Positions 46,136 to 58,394 are shown, numbered from the stretch's first letter. The stretch: 64,000 nucleotides of DNA from Bufo bufo (GCF_905171765.1 NC_053398.1:45414323-45478322); one strand, 5' to 3'. Made by a program: numbers and translations. Notes: generated from the sequence alone by a model not told the origin.

Positions 46136-47505
46136 GACACGTTTTCCTTCCGTCCTACATTTTTGATGCACTCCCACAGGCTATAATGGGAAGCAAATCG
46201 GCACAAAACGCGGACGTGCTGCAGATTTCAAACACTGAAATGATACGCCCGTGAACGGCCCTATTTACTACCATTAGCAGCAGATTCCGGAACACAAAAT
46301 ACGCCCCACTGCAAACACGCTCACGTGAAAGAGGCCTATATCTGATGCATGTCTCATGTGCAGCATAGCGGTCATAACTGTGCCGTCCATACACCGCATC
46401 CCACAAAGATCTGTGAGGATCGTAGGGCAGCCTATAGGTTTTACAATCTGCAGCGTGCATCGGCCTGCAAAATCTCAAAAAGGCGATATCGCAGCCAAAT
46501 CTCCATTTTTATCCTGCAAATATTTAGGAGGATTTTCTGTAAAGACTTCTGAACAAAATCCCTTCCGTGTGAACATGAGCTGATGGCTCCCTGTCTCAGC
46601 CGGCTCCTGCGCGCATCCATTTTAATACAATTTCTTCCAGTTTAAAGTGTGTCAAAGTTCACTGCGGCAGGAAAGTGGTGAAAAGAGCGCGCGCACTCCG
46701 CTTATCTTCCTTCCTCTTTTTTGGCAAAGACAAAATAAAATAAAATAATTATCTCCCTGGGCAGTCGTACGTGCAACACGATTCTGGCCAAGGGGCTGCG
46801 AAAATCACAGGATCCGCCTCAACTGGGGAGGTAAATGCACTGAAGTGCACCGGGCGACGCGACGCGCAATACATCATCAGGAGGGGGTTGGAAGCCGGGC
46901 AGAGTGAAGAAGATTGGTCTTGTCCCATGCCATTGTTTCCGATGGTTGCACCGATGAGAGATCTATGTGATGAGGTTATGGACGGTTTGCACCAGGAGCG
47001 CTCAGGGTCGACCCCCTTTTTTTTCGGAAGCGACCTATGCAAACACTTTTTGTTGTGTTGCAGCGATTAATCCACCCGTCAATCACCTTAATGCAAAGCA
47101 TGCGAGGCTACGCAGACTGAGGCGACTTCTAGGAACTGGCAGGTGTAGGGTTACAGGCAGGTGACAGCCCAGGCCGAAGACGCCACCTGTCCCCATCCGT
47201 ACCCCCCGGCAGTCACATCAAGGCAAATATCATCTGACAGTAATGGAGGCTGCATTAACCCATCAGGTGCCAGGTGCACATGCTCGGCTCTTTCTAAAAA
47301 TTCTAAATGATGAAAAAGGTGGGTGTGCCAAATTTCTGCTTTCACGCAGTTTTTAAGTGGCGCTCTTAAACTAAAGCCATCATTCATCACACATGATTCA
47401 CAGACGCGTGTATTCTCCACGGACAGCACATACTGTATACCCATCCATTTGTTTCGCTCTGAAGCGTGCTCTATTATGTTCGCGCTCACACATCTATCAC
47501 GCCCA
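46136..47505. other. Intron 1, no gene recognised
   Basis: No readable mobile-element termini. An open plus-strand frame at 46771-47070 has no domain I can name. Confidence 0.3.
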
Positions 47506-47509
47506 TTAA

Positions 47510-47711
47510 GGGCTCATGCACACAAACGTATTTCTATTGCGTTCCGTTTTTTTTTAAGGTCCGGATCATCCGGATCATTAGGAAGAGATGCACAGTGTCC
47601 ATGAAACACGGATGACACACAGACGGCAAAAAAAAACGGACACACTGATCCTTCACGAAGGCATCACTGACCACCTTTTCATGGATTTGAGCACGGACGT
47701 GTGAATTGGGC
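47510..47711. mobile_element. Short Harbinger-type MITE
   Basis: Starts GGGCTCATGCACACAAACGT and ends GCACGGACGTGTGAATTGGGC, with TWA triplets beside both ends. The interior is A/T-run rich. Confidence 0.5.
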
Positions 47712-47727
47712 TTAGACTAGACAGTCT

Positions 47728-47884
47728 ATAGTAGGGGTCAGCAGCCTCCGGCACTCCGGCTGTTGTTAACCTACAACTCCCAACATGCGCCATTCACTTC
47801 TTCGTGCGGAGAACCGCTGAGCAACTGTGCACGCTGGGAATTGTAGTTTCACATCAGCTGGAGTGCTGAAGGTTGCTGATCCCC
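47728..47884. mobile_element. ACTCCCAACATG palindromic repeat (AGGGGTCAGCAGCCT ends)
   Basis: GGGGTCAGCAGCCTCCGGC at the left is mirrored by GAAGGTTGCTGATCCCC at the right, with CTACAACTCCCAACATGC and GGGAATTGTAGTTTC inside. Same family as 23224-23360. Probably hAT-derived. Confidence 0.6.
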
Positions 47885-48164
47885 GGTGTCTAAGTTTCCG
47901 CTGTCTTACAGTAAGTACGGTAAATCTGCCCCTCCCCCACCGGAAAAAAAAATGCCAGAAAAAACACTGTACTTTAGAGCTGAGGAATGTACTGGACCGT
48001 GGTGCAAAGTCTGTGTCCTCAGCCGCCATGTTGTGTCACTGGGTAATATACAGTGGCAGCGAGATAATGCGGCAGAACACAGCGATAAGGCTTATTTCAC
48101 ACCAGCGATAGGAGTGAGTCAGGGGCTGTTCGGGGAAAACCGATTGCTCTGCACGCAAGTTTAA

Positions 48165-48470
48165 GGCCTCATGCACACCACCGTTGTGCGGTCCGCAAAA
48201 CACGGATGGCGTCTGTGTGCGTTCTGCAATTTGTGGAACGGCGCGGACAGCCATTAATATAACTGCCCATTCTTGTGTACGCAAAACGGACAAGAATAGG
48301 ACAGGTTATATTTTTTTTGCGGACCACGGAACGGAGCAACGGATGCGGACAGCACGTGGGAAGTGCTGTCCGCATCTTTTGTGGCCGTATTGAAGTGAAT
48401 GGGTCCGCATCCAAGCAGCAAATACTGCGGCTCGGGTGCGGACTAAAACAACGGCCGCGTGCATGAGGCC
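48165..48470. mobile_element. Harbinger-type MITE, TAA duplication
   Basis: Ends GGCCTCATGCACACCACCGT and ACGGCCGCGTGCATGAGGCC, perfect TAA at 48162-48164 and 48471-48473. Confidence 0.75.
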
Positions 48471-48894
48471 TAACCAGTATTGTCTGTGACTGTGTTCTGT
48501 GTATCAGTGTTTTCAAACATTTGAAGAAAAACTGAAGGATAACGCTCAACATCTCCTCCTATAAAGGTGTATTCACACAGTTTGCTTGTGCCATGGTTTT
48601 TGCGCTCGGCCCCTCCGCTCCCCGTCCTCAGCGGTCTCACTCTGTTCCCCCACGATCGACATTCACTTTGAAACTGGTGCAGCCAAACACTGGCCACAGT
48701 GGTGTCCGAGCCACCCCTTGCGTCACGTGGCCAACTGACCTGGCGCAAGGGGAACAGGTTGCTGCTGCAGCCAGTGATTGGCTGCAGCAGTTTTAAAGTG
48801 GATGTCGATAGTGCGGGGAACAGAGCGAGACAGCTGAGCAGGTGGAGCGAAGGAGCCGGGACTCAGCAGCGGGGAGCAGGTAAGTAGGCTGCCA

Positions 48895-49058
48895 TGTTGC
48901 AGATCTGCCCATTCATTACAATGGGGCCACAAAAGATGTGGACAGCACACAGTTCTGTGGCCCCGCAAAAAATATAGAGCATGTCTATATAGAGTCAAAA
49001 AGCTTTTTATAGATAGCGTGTTCCGCAAAACACGGCACGGTCATGTGAATGCATCCTC
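48895..49058. mobile_element. Partial Harbinger-type MITE
   Basis: Contains CCGCAAAAAATATAGAGCATG and ACGGCACGGTCATGTGAATG typical of the family interior and right end, without a left end. Confidence 0.35.
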
Positions 49059-49065
49059 ACATTTA

Positions 49066-49357
49066 GAGTCCATTCACACGTCCGCAATTGTGGTCCGCAT
49101 CCGTTGCGCAATTTTGCTGAACGGGTGCGGACCCATTTATTCTCTATGGGGACGGAATGGATGCGGACAGCACACAGTGTGCTGTCCGCATCCGCATTTC
49201 CGGAGCGCGCCGCCGATCTTCCGGTCCGCGGCTCCGGAAAAAAATAGAACATGTCCTATTCTTGTCCGCAATTGCGGACAAGAATAGGCATTTCTATGGG
49301 GGTGCCGGCCGGGTGTGTTGCGGATCCGCAATACACTACGGACGTGTGAATGGAGCC
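49066..49357. mobile_element. Harbinger-type MITE, TTA duplication
   Basis: Ends GAGTCCATTCACACGTCCGC and GGACGTGTGAATGGAGCC, TTA at 49063-49065 and 49358-49360. Interior AATAGAACATGTCCTATTC matches other copies. Confidence 0.7.
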
Positions 49358-49644
49358 TTAGACCATTTTCTACGCCTAAAACAGGTTTAGAAAATGGTAA
49401 ATGAGACGGGCCTGTCCCCTTCCCGGCCACAACCACTTCTTTAGACCTGCCGTGAGAAGTCGCAGACTGTGGCGCAAAGGACCTTTGCGCCGCAATCTGT
49501 GTCAGAAATATGCCTAATTTAGGGGTATTTCTGTTTAATAAATGACCCCCCAGTTTTGCAGCGTCCATTTACTGTGTGCACCAGGAAAGCACCTAATGAA
49601 TACACCATAGGCTGAAATTCATCCATTGCTCTACTTTTTTTTTG

Positions 49645-52600
49645 CATTATGGATTTGCACAGACTGCTCCTCCATATGGCGGTATCCAGTCTAAAGAACA
49701 GTATATATTGCACAGACTGCTCTCCTCCATATGGCGGTATCCAGTCTAAAGAACAGTATATATTGCACAGACTGCTCTCCTCCATATGGCGGTATCCAGT
49801 CTAAAGAACAGTATATATTGCACAGACTGCTCTCCTCCATATGGCGGTATCCAGTCTAAAGAACAGTATATATTGCACAGACTGCTGCTCTCCTCCATAT
49901 GGCGGTATCCAGTCTAAAGAACAGTATATATTGCACAGACTGCTGCTCTCCTCCATATGGCGGTATCCAGTCTAAAGAACAGTATATATTGCACAGACTG
50001 CTCTCCTCCATATGGCGGTATCCAGTCTAAAGAACAGTATATATTGCACAGACTGCTCTCCTCCATATGGCGGTATCCAGTCTAAAGAACAGTATATATT
50101 GCACAGACTGCTGCTCTCCTCCATATGGCGGTATCCAGTCTAAAGAACAGTATATATTGCACAGACTGCTGCTCTCCTCCATATGGCGGTATCCAGTCTA
50201 AAGAACAGTATATATTGCACAGACTGCTCTCCTCCATATGGCGGTATCCAGTCTAAAGAACAGTATATATTGCACAGACTGCTCTCCTCTATATGGCGGT
50301 ATCCAGTCTAAAGAACAGTATATATTGCACAGACTTCTGCTCTCCTCCATGTGGCGGTATCCAGTCTAAAGAACAGTATATATTGCACAGACTGCTGCTC
50401 TCCTCCATATGGCGGTATCCAGTCTAAAGAACAGTATATATTGCACAGACTGCTGCTCCTCCATATGGCGGTATCCAGTCTAAAGAACAGTATATATTGC
50501 ACAGACTTCTGCTCTCCTCCATGTGGCGGTATCCAGTCTAAAGAACAGTATATATTGCACAGACTGCTCTCCTCCATATGGCGGTATCCAGTCTAAAGAA
50601 CAGTATATATTGCACAGACTGCTCTCCTCCATATGGCGGTATCCAGTCTAAAGAACAGTATATATTGCACAGACTGCTCTCCTCCATATGGCGGTATCCA
50701 GTCTAAAGAACAGTATATATTGCACAGACTGCTCTCCTCCATATGGCGGTATCCAGTCTAAAGAACAGTATATATTGCACAGACTGCTCTCCTCCATATG
50801 GCGGTATCCAGTCTAAAGAACAGTATATATTGCACAGACTGCTGCTCTCCTCCATATGGCGGTATCCAGTCTAAAGAACAGTATATATTGCACAGACTGC
50901 TCTCCTCCATATGGCGGTATCCAGTCTAAAGAACAGTATATATTGCACAGACTGCTGCTCTCCTCCATATGGCGGTATCCAGTCTAAAGAACAGTATATA
51001 TTGCACAGACTGCTCTCCTCCATATGGCGGTATCCAGTCTAAAGAACAGTATATATTGCACAGACTGCTGCTCCTCCATATGGCGGTATCCAGTCTAAAG
51101 AACAGTATATATTGCCCAGACTGTTGCTCCTCCATATGGCGGTATCTAGTCTAAAGAACAGTATATATTGCACAGACTGCTCTCCTCCATATGGCGGTAT
51201 CCAGTCTAAAGAACAGTATATATTGCACAGACTGCTCTCCTCCATGTGGCGGTATCCAGTCTAAAGAACAGTATATATTGCACATACTGCTGCTCTCCTC
51301 CACATGGCGGTATCCAGTCTAAAGAACAGTATATATTGCCCAGACTGTTGCTCCTCCATATGGCGGTATCCAGTCTAAAGAACAGTATATATTGCACAGA
51401 CTGCTGCTCCTCCATATGGCGGTATCCAGTCTAAAGAACAGTATATATTGCACAGACTGCTCTCCTCCATATGGCGGTATCCAGTCTAAAGAACAGTATA
51501 TATTGCACAGACTGCTGCTCCTCCATATGGCGGTATCCAGTCTAAAGAACAGTATATATTGCACAGACTGCTCTCCTCCATATGGCGGTATCCAGTCTAA
51601 AGAACAGTATATATTGCACAGACTGCTGCTCTCCTCCATATGGCAGTATCCAGTCTAAAGAACAGTATATATTGCACAGACTGCTGCTCTCCTCCACATG
51701 GCGGTATCCAGTCTAAAGAACAGTATATATTGCACAGACTGCTGCTCCTCCATATGGCGGTATCCAGTCTAAAGAACAGTATATATTGCCCAGACTGTTG
51801 CTCCTCCATATGGCGGTATCTAGTCTAAAGAACAGTATATATTGCACAGACTGCTCTCCTCCATATGGCGGTATCCAGTCTAAAGAACAGTATATATTGC
51901 ACAGACTGCTCTCCTCCATGTGGCGGTATCCAGTCTAAAGAACAGTATATATTGCACATACTGCTGCTCTCCTCCACATGGCGGTATCCAGTCTAAAGAA
52001 CAGTATATATTGCACAGACTGCTGCTCTCCTCCACATGGCGGTATCCAGTCTAAAGAACAGTATATATTGCACAGACTGCTGCTCCTCCATATGGCGGTA
52101 TCCAGTCTAAAGAACAGTATATATTGCCCAGACTGTTGCTCCTCCATATGGCGGTATCTAGTCTAAAGAACAGTATATATTGCACAGACTGCTCTCCTCC
52201 ATATGGCGGTATCCAGTCTAAAGAACAGTATATATTGCACAGACTGCTCTCCTCCATGTGGCGGTATCCAGTCTAAAGAACAGTATATATTGCACATACT
52301 GCTGCTCTCCTCCACATGGCGGTATCCAGTCTAAAGAACAGTATATATTGCCCAGACTGTTGCTCCTCCATATGGCGGTATCCAGTCTAAAGAACAGTAT
52401 ATATTGCACAGACTGCTGCTCCTCCATATGGCGGTATCCAGTCTAAAGAACAGTATATATTGCACAGACTGCTGCTCCTCCATATGGCGGTATCCAGTCT
52501 AAAGAACAGTATATATTGCACAGACTGCTCTCCTCCATATGGCGGTATCCAGTCTAAAGAACAGTATATATTGCACAGACTGCTGCTCTCCTCCATATGG

Positions 52601-52917
52601 CGGTATCCAGTCTAAAGAACAGTATATATTGCACAGACTGCTGCTCTCCTCCATATGGCGGTATCCAGTCTAAAGAACAGTATATATTGCACAGACTGCT
52701 GCTCTCCTCCATGTGGCGGTATCCAGTCTAAAGAACAGTATATATTGCACAGACTGCTGCTCCTCTATATGGCGGTATCCAGTCTAAAGAACAGTATATA
52801 TTGCACAGACTGCTCTCCTCTATATGGCGGTATCCAGTCTAAAGAACAGTATATATTGCCCAGACTGCTGCTCTCCTCCACATGGCGGTATCCAGTCTAA
52901 AGAACAGTATATTGCAC
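49645..52917. repeat. 55/58-bp minisatellite, nearly 60 copies, with higher-order structure
   Basis: Units contain GCACAGACTGCTCTCCTCC, ATATGGCGGTATCCAGTCT and AAAGAACAGTATATATT. Length variants arise from CTGCTCTCC, CTGCTGCTCC and CTGCTGCTCTCC. In the distal half variant units recur as blocks: the run at 51039-51245 is repeated at 51713-51919 and 52051-52257, and 51206-51415 at 52218-52427. The last unit is cut short at about 52900-52917. Open frames on both strands are by-products. Confidence 0.97.
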
Positions 52918-53258
52918 AGTAAACCGCTGCCATCAGGAGATGTGACAAACACAGCGCAGACATAGACATACACTTCCGCAGCGCTTGTCTAGATATTCTG
53001 CCCCGGAGCGTCCCTCCTCGCGCCCCACTCTCTTTTTCACTGTGCCCTGCATGTTCAGTTGCTCTGAACTCTGACACGATACTTCTCTGGCCGTCCTGTC
53101 CCGTCAGCCATTTTCTCTCTCAAGTCATTAGTCATAATTAAAGTGTAATTACCTTGCAGCACGTGTGCCACAGTGATCTGCTGCCTACAGGCACGAGGAC
53201 TCGTGGGGCACATTTTTTTAGCTGTGGTGAAGACCCTGTCAACAAACATTTTCGAGAC
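52918..53258. other. No gene recognised
   Basis: Unique-looking intron 1 sequence between the minisatellite and the next MITE. Confidence 0.3.
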
Positions 53259-53261
53259 TAA

Positions 53262-53549
53262 GGCCTCATGCACACGACCGTTTTTGCGGCTCGGGTGCGG
53301 ACCCATTCACTTCAATGGGGCCGCAAAAGATGCGGACAGCACTCCGTGTGCTGTCCGCATCCATTGCTCCGTTACGTAGCCCCGCAAAAAAAATATATAT
53401 AACATGTCCTATAGTTGTCCGTTTGGCGGACAAGAATAGGCATTTCTACAATGGGCCGCCTGTTCCGTTCCGCAAATTGCGGAAGGCACACGGTGGCTTC
53501 AGTGTTTTGCGGATCCGCAAAAAAACGGAACGGTCGTGTGCATGAGGCC
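53262..53549. mobile_element. Harbinger-type MITE
   Basis: Ends GGCCTCATGCACACGACCGT and ACGGTCGTGTGCATGAGGCC; left flank TAA, right flank AAA. Close in sequence to 28935-29262 (shared TGCGGAAGGCACACGG). Confidence 0.75.
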
Positions 53550-53575
53550 AAAGGGTCCATTTCAGACGTCTTTAA

Positions 53576-54004
53576 GGCCTCTTTCACATGACCTTTTTTT
53601 TTCCGTTTACGGGCCTTTTTTTTGCATTCTGTATACGGTCTGTATACGGAACCGTTGATTTCAATGGTTCCGCAAAAATAAAATGGAATGTACTCCGTAT
53701 GCATTCCGTTTCCGTATTTCCGTTCCGTGAAAAGATAGAACATGTCCTATTATTGCCCGCAAATCACATTCCGTGGCTCCATTCAAGTCAATGGGTCCGC
53801 AAAAAAACGGAACACATACAGAAATGCATCCGTATGTCTTCCGTATCCATTCCGTTTTTGCGGAACCATCATTTGAAAATGTAATTACTGTATATGCCAT
53901 ACGGAAAAAACGGAACATAAACGGAAACAGAAAACGGAACAACGGATCTGTGAAAAACAGACCGCAAAACACTGAAAAAGCCATACGGTCGTGTGAAAGA
54001 GGCC
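53576..54004. mobile_element. Harbinger-type MITE, TAA duplication
   Basis: Ends GGCCTCTTTCACATGACC and GGTCGTGTGAAAGAGGCC, TAA at 53573-53575 and 54005-54007. Interior is a series of CCGTATTTCCGTTCCG-type blocks with complements. Confidence 0.75.
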
Positions 54005-54007
54005 TAA

Positions 54008-54262
54008 GTGTTTTGCAGACCGCAAATTGCAAAACACGGATGCCTGCCGTGTGTCCCGCATTTTGCGGAATGCACACAGCCAGCCCTATATAGAAATGGC
54101 TATTCTTGTCCGCGAGGACATGCTCTATCTTTTTTGCGGGGCCGCAGAACGGAACTACGGATGAGGACAGCACACCGTCTGAAATGAATGGGTCCGAGCT
54201 CGTTCCGCACAATTGCGGAATGGATGCGGAGCAAGAATTACGGACGTGTGACTGGACCCCAA
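54008..54262. mobile_element. Partial Harbinger-type MITE adjoining 53576-54004
   Basis: Carries TTTTGCGGAATGCACAC, TTCCGCACAATTGCGGAA and ACGGACGTGTGACTGGACCC. It directly follows the TAA of the previous element. Its left terminal repeat is unclear. Confidence 0.4.
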
Positions 54263-54939
54263 GTCTGCGCTCACAGTTGCGCTGGGAATCTGGTAGTTTG
54301 ATCGGACAGAGGATAATGGTGCCGGAGCTCATCATTGCCCGACACTACTGCGTACCACCGGAATCCCATTTACCGGGCCTAGCCGGTTTCCGGTTTCAGA
54401 CGGATACTGCTGCGTGCAGCGTTTTTTTTTTTTTCCGGCCGGCATTTAATGTATTAGCCTGACAGATTCCCAAAGCAACTGTGAACGAAGCCTAGCGCTG
54501 GCCGTACAGGTCAGGGCCCTGTTAGACTGGCCGATGTTCCTGCCGGACAAGCACCGATGAAAAGGAATAATAGCTAATAATACCATCGTGTATTAGGTAA
54601 CTGCCATTTAAGCAATTATATGTTATCCTCTTTACCGTGGCTCCTAAGGTTTCATTTAAGTTTAAAGGGGCCCTCCACTTTTGATAATCCATTTTTGTTA
54701 GAAAAGTCCTCCAACATCAAGCTGTAATCTGCTACAATTCCCCTGTAGCGCCACCACAGGGGAAACCAGGCATTACACAGTTCCCAATGAAAACTAAAGG
54801 CTGTCTATGTGATGTGCTGGCTCCACCAGCTCTTTGTAGCCTTTTATCGCTGTAGGGTCCTGAACGGGGAACCCCCTCTATAGACCCCATTGTCCCTAAT
54901 AGGCAAAATGGATATTTTTTATCACACAACCCCTAGGCT
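54263..54939. other. Intron 1, mostly unassigned
   Basis: A TTTAAAGGGGCCCTCCACTT motif at 54662-54681 is probably the left end of a TTAA-type element disrupted by the following one. No gene seen. Confidence 0.3.
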
Positions 54940-55281
54940 TTAAAGGGGTTCTCCGGGCTTTTAATATTGATGGCCTATCCTCAGGATAGGACATCAATAT
55001 CAGATCAGCGGGGGTCCGACACCCACTCCGATCACCTGTATGAGGAGACGGCGCGCGTAGAGTGCACGTGCCATCTCCCTTACTGCTTGCCGCTGCTTTG
55101 CCATAGACATCAGTGGTGAACAGGAAGAGAGACGGGAGACGGCACGTGCACACTGTGCTCGCCAGCTCATAATACAGCTGATCGATGGGGGATGCCGAGT
55201 GTCGGACCCCCGCCAATCTAATACTGATGATCTATCTTGAGGATAGGCCATCAATATTAAAAGCCCGGAGAACCCCTTTAA
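54940..55281. mobile_element. Palindromic TTAA MITE (AGGGGTTCTCCGGGC ends)
   Basis: TTAA at 54940-54943 and 55278-55281. Inverted ends AGGGGTTCTCCGGGC and GCCCGGAGAACCCCT, inner TGATGGCCTATCCTCAGGAT and GGGGGTCCGACACCC with complements. It is the complete form of fragments at 9214 and 24545. Confidence 0.8.
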
Positions 55282-55436
55282 ATAATCACTAACCTTTCAT
55301 CCAACTTTGTATAAATCAATAGTGACCACAAGATACTGTGTAATATATCTCATCATGGAGAAATGCCTAGTTCTCATGCCATCAGCTTACCTCTCCCCTC
55401 CCCCCTTTCTAAATGATTTATACTTAGAAACCTTCC

Positions 55437-55938
55437 TTAAAGCCCATCTGTCAGCAGACTTGTCCCTATGACACTGGCTGACCTGTTACATGTGCACTTG
55501 GCAGCTGAAGACATCTGTGCTGGTCCCATGTTCATATGTGTCCGCATTACTGAGAAAAATCATGTTTTCATATATGCAAATGAGCCTCTAGGAGCAACAG
55601 GGGCGTTGCCATTACACCTAGAGGCTCTGCTGTCTCTGCAACTACCGTGTCCTCTGCACCTTGATTGACAGGACCAGTTGTGATGATGTTTACACTGCCG
55701 GCCCTGTCAATCAAAGTCCAGAGGACACCGCAGTGGCAGAGAAAGCAGAGCCTCTAGGTGTAATGACAACGCCCCCGTTGCTCCTAGAGGCTCATTTGCA
55801 TATATTAAAACTTCCTTTTTCTCAGCAATGTGGGCACGTATGAACATGGGACCAACACAGATGTCTTCAGCTGCCAAGTGCACATGTAACAGGTCAGCCA
55901 GTGTCATAGGTACAAAACTGCTGACAGATGCCCTTTAA
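55437..55938. mobile_element. Palindromic TTAA MITE, same family as 31928-32368
   Basis: TTAA at both ends. Arms share CAGCTGAAGACATCTGTG, CATATGTGTCCGCATT and AGAGGCTCTGC with the intron 2 copy, and meet at about 55690 around CAATCAAAG/CTTTGATTG-type hairpins. Confidence 0.75.
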
Positions 55939-56161
55939 ACCTGTCCAGGAAGGATCATCTCCACTGAAGTATCATACTACACATGTCAGTATAAGTCTAT
56001 GGAGAGGGAAGGGGAAGGATTGAGCAGGAACTGAGTGACATGGGACTGCACAGCTATATAGGAAGTTTACATCTCAGCACAAGTGCCTTATTCACAACCA
56101 TACAGGTCAGTACGTCTTTATAATGTCATCCTTGATCCTGGAGCTGCTTCTGATTAAGTAA

Positions 56162-56451
56162 GGGCTCTTTCACACGAGCAGATACCGTGCGTGTCATCGT
56201 CTGCGTGAAAGACAGCCAAGCCTTGCTCTGGACAGCAGAGACATGGAGCATTAACATGATTGATAATGCTCCGTGCCTCTCTGTGATCTTTTTACTACAA
56301 AATCACAGTGACAACTTTATCTCACTGTGATTTTGTAGTAAAAAGATCATCAATCATGTTAATGCTCCGTGTCTCTGCTGTCCAGACCGGGGCATGGCTG
56401 TCTTTCACACAGCAGATTCCACGTACGGCATCCGCTCTTGTGAAAGAGCCC
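56162..56451. mobile_element. Palindromic Harbinger-type MITE, TAA duplication
   Basis: Ends GGGCTCTTTCACACGAGC and GCTCTTGTGAAAGAGCCC, TAA at 56159-56161 and 56452-56454. Long inner arms pair GATCTTTTTACTACAAAATC with its complement around 56310. Confidence 0.75.
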
Positions 56452-56454
56452 TAA

Positions 56455-56998
56455 GAGAAGGTTAGGAAGCAGATTCTCCTCTACTTTCTGTGTGCAGTGG
56501 ACAGGAGCTGGTCTCCGCCCACCTTGTCTGAGAGAACCGCAAACTAGACATTCACTATGCAGAAGAAAAACGCTAACAATGCCAGATACAAGTGATATAA
56601 TGGCCAGAAATACAAACTGTACTAATATTTAATGCAGAGTTTGTGGACGGTTTGATACGCTTTAACTATTCGACTGCCTCAGTATATGACTCCAGATAAA
56701 AGAAATGCAGAACAGTTAGAAATGCTTTACAAGTATAATAAAAGTATAATAAAAAATGATCAAAACTCCAAACAGCTCCACCTGTGACTGTGTCATCGAG
56801 GGGTGACTCGGCCATTACTACAGGCCAGCACTATGCCCCTGTGACCCTGGCTGAGTAAGCTGAAATATAGCGGAGCGCACAGAGCGTGCAGCCGGTCTAT
56901 AGACAGCAGGCACGTGCTCGCCAGAATCCGGGGGACCGTGACGACTGCTCAGGAAGATACTTAGAATTACAGATTTACATCACCGATGGTCAGGCGCA
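56455..56998. other. Intron 1, no feature
   Basis: No repeat termini or exon recognised. Confidence 0.3.
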
Positions 56999-57286
56999 TC
57001 AGCTGGACCTCGGAGCGGGATACGGCTGCCCAGATTTTCCGTAGAGCGGTATCCCCTGCTTCCTACATAGCCAATCCTTGCACACATCTGTCCCATAGTT
57101 GGGAAAGTAGAGCGCTTGTCTCCTTTCGCCCTCGTTATCATCGTCTATGACGATCTTTAGGCGTTTCACAAGAACACTGCCGTGCATGACCTGCATCTCG
57201 GAGAAACCATAGAGAGCCCGCTGCACATAGGAGACGGGTCCGCCCGTTATATGTAGGGGGCCTCCGACACTTTCTACCTCGTGTTT
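56999..57286 (-). CDS. Unidentified coding-like ORF (possible exon or retrocopy) in intron 1
   Basis: Read on the minus strand, a stop-free frame of about 95 codons ends in TGA at 56999-57001. It includes GGPLHITGGPVSYVQRALYG, GFSEMQVMHGSVLVKRLKIV, then DDDNEGERRQALYFPNYGT and CKDWLCRKQGIPLYG. It is complex, non-repetitive and balanced in composition, unlike the repeat-derived frames around it, and many third positions are G or C. An in-frame TAG lies just upstream (about 57314-57316), after which no ATG precedes the conserved-looking part. A pyrimidine-rich stretch then CACGAG at about 57287-57308 could be a splice acceptor. I do not recognise the family. It may be a terminal exon of a nested gene or a truncated retrocopy. 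Confidence 0.3.
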   Translation of the reverse strand, partial: KHEVESVGGPLHITGGPVSYVQRALYGFSEMQVMHGSVLVKRLKIVIDDDNEGERRQALYFPNYGTDVCKDWLCRKQGIPLYGKSGQPYPAPRSS

Positions 57287-57441
57287 ACAGGAAAGAAGAG
57301 CCACCGGCGGCGTCTAGCAGCAGCTTCCTCCCCTCTCCCCGTTGGCAGCGATCAGCTGAGCATGAATGTTTATCTGGCTGTAGGTTGGCATAGCTGGTGG
57401 CTGGGTTGGTGAGTGTTCAGCCAAAAGCTATTGAAGATGCC

Positions 57442-57855
57442 TTAAAGGGGTATTCCCATCACAGACAATAGGGGCTTATCGCTAGAATATGCCTCCATGG
57501 TCTGATAGGTGCGGCTCCCACCTCTGGAACCCACACCGAGAACGGAGCGAAGGTGACGGTGGGCGCACTGCGTATGCGCAGCCGCTCTCCGTTCATTTCT
57601 TTGGGGCCGATGAAAATAGGCGAGCGCGCTGGCTGAGCTATTTCCGTCAGCCCCATAGAAATAAATGGGAGCGGTGGCCGCGCAAGAGCGGTGGACTCCT
57701 ATTCACTTGTATGGGGAGAGCGTCTGGCGGTGGCCGGATCCCGGAAAACCAGCCACCACTCTCCCCACACCGTTCTCGGAGTAGGTGCGGGTTCTAGAGG
57801 TGGGACCCGCACCTATCAGACAATAGGGGCATTTCCTAGAGATATGCCCCCATTG
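57442..57855. mobile_element. TTAA-type palindromic MITE, right end lost
   Basis: TTAAAGGGGTATTCCCATC at 57442, inner GACAATAGGGGC, GATAGGTGCGG and ACCGAGAACGG mirrored at 57770-57830. The right terminal repeat has decayed. Confidence 0.55.
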
Positions 57856-58171
57856 AAGGGGGCGTGCCAGGTTATAATGAGTCTGATCAGCTTGGGATCT
57901 GACTGCCCACCGCTCACCACTCATACAGGCAGGCACATGGAGGCTTCCACCCGGCAGCGGCTCTGATGGGCTAAAGCCATCAGTGCAGGTGACATCACCG
58001 GGCTCACTGCTGGGCGATTCAGCGCAGGGCAGAGGAGGAGAGCATCAGAGCATGAAATGCCCCGATGCTCTTGTTAGGGGGGCTGTCGGGGTGAAATTCA
58101 GCTCTGAACCCGGACAACCCCTTTAAGCTTTAAAGGAGCTGTCCACTCTGGGTGATCCCTTTTTTGTTAGA
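57856..58171. other. Intron 1, partial TTAA element end
   Basis: CCCGGACAACCCCTTTAA at about 58109-58126 is the right end of a TTAA-type MITE. A TTTAAAGGAGCTGTCCACTC start follows at 58130. Confidence 0.35.
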
Positions 58172-58174
58172 TAA

Positions 58175-58394
58175 GGCTATGTTCACATTAGCGTTTTGGA
58201 ACCCGTCAGGCTGTTCTGTCAGAAGCGGATAATGTCGGGGACTACAATGGGATCCGGCACAAACTTCTTGTCTGGCATTTATGCTGGAAAGCAATTGAAT
58301 CCTCATTAGATCCCATTCTAGTCAATGGGGATCCAGCGGGTTCCCGGCATTGTCAGGCTCTGCCAGATTCCGTAACTCTGATGTGAACATAGCC
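58175..58394. mobile_element. Short inverted-repeat MITE (GGCTATGTTCACAT ends)
   Basis: Ends GGCTATGTTCACATTAGCG and ACTCTGATGTGAACATAGCC. Flanks TAA and TTA. Related to, but distinct from, the GGCTACTTTCACAC family. Confidence 0.6.

Noticed and set aside
49673..52900. Many overlapping 60-105 codon ORFs on both strands (GGEQSVQYILFFRLD-type)
   Set aside because: All derive from the 55/58-bp minisatellite and repeat the same peptide with frame shifts.
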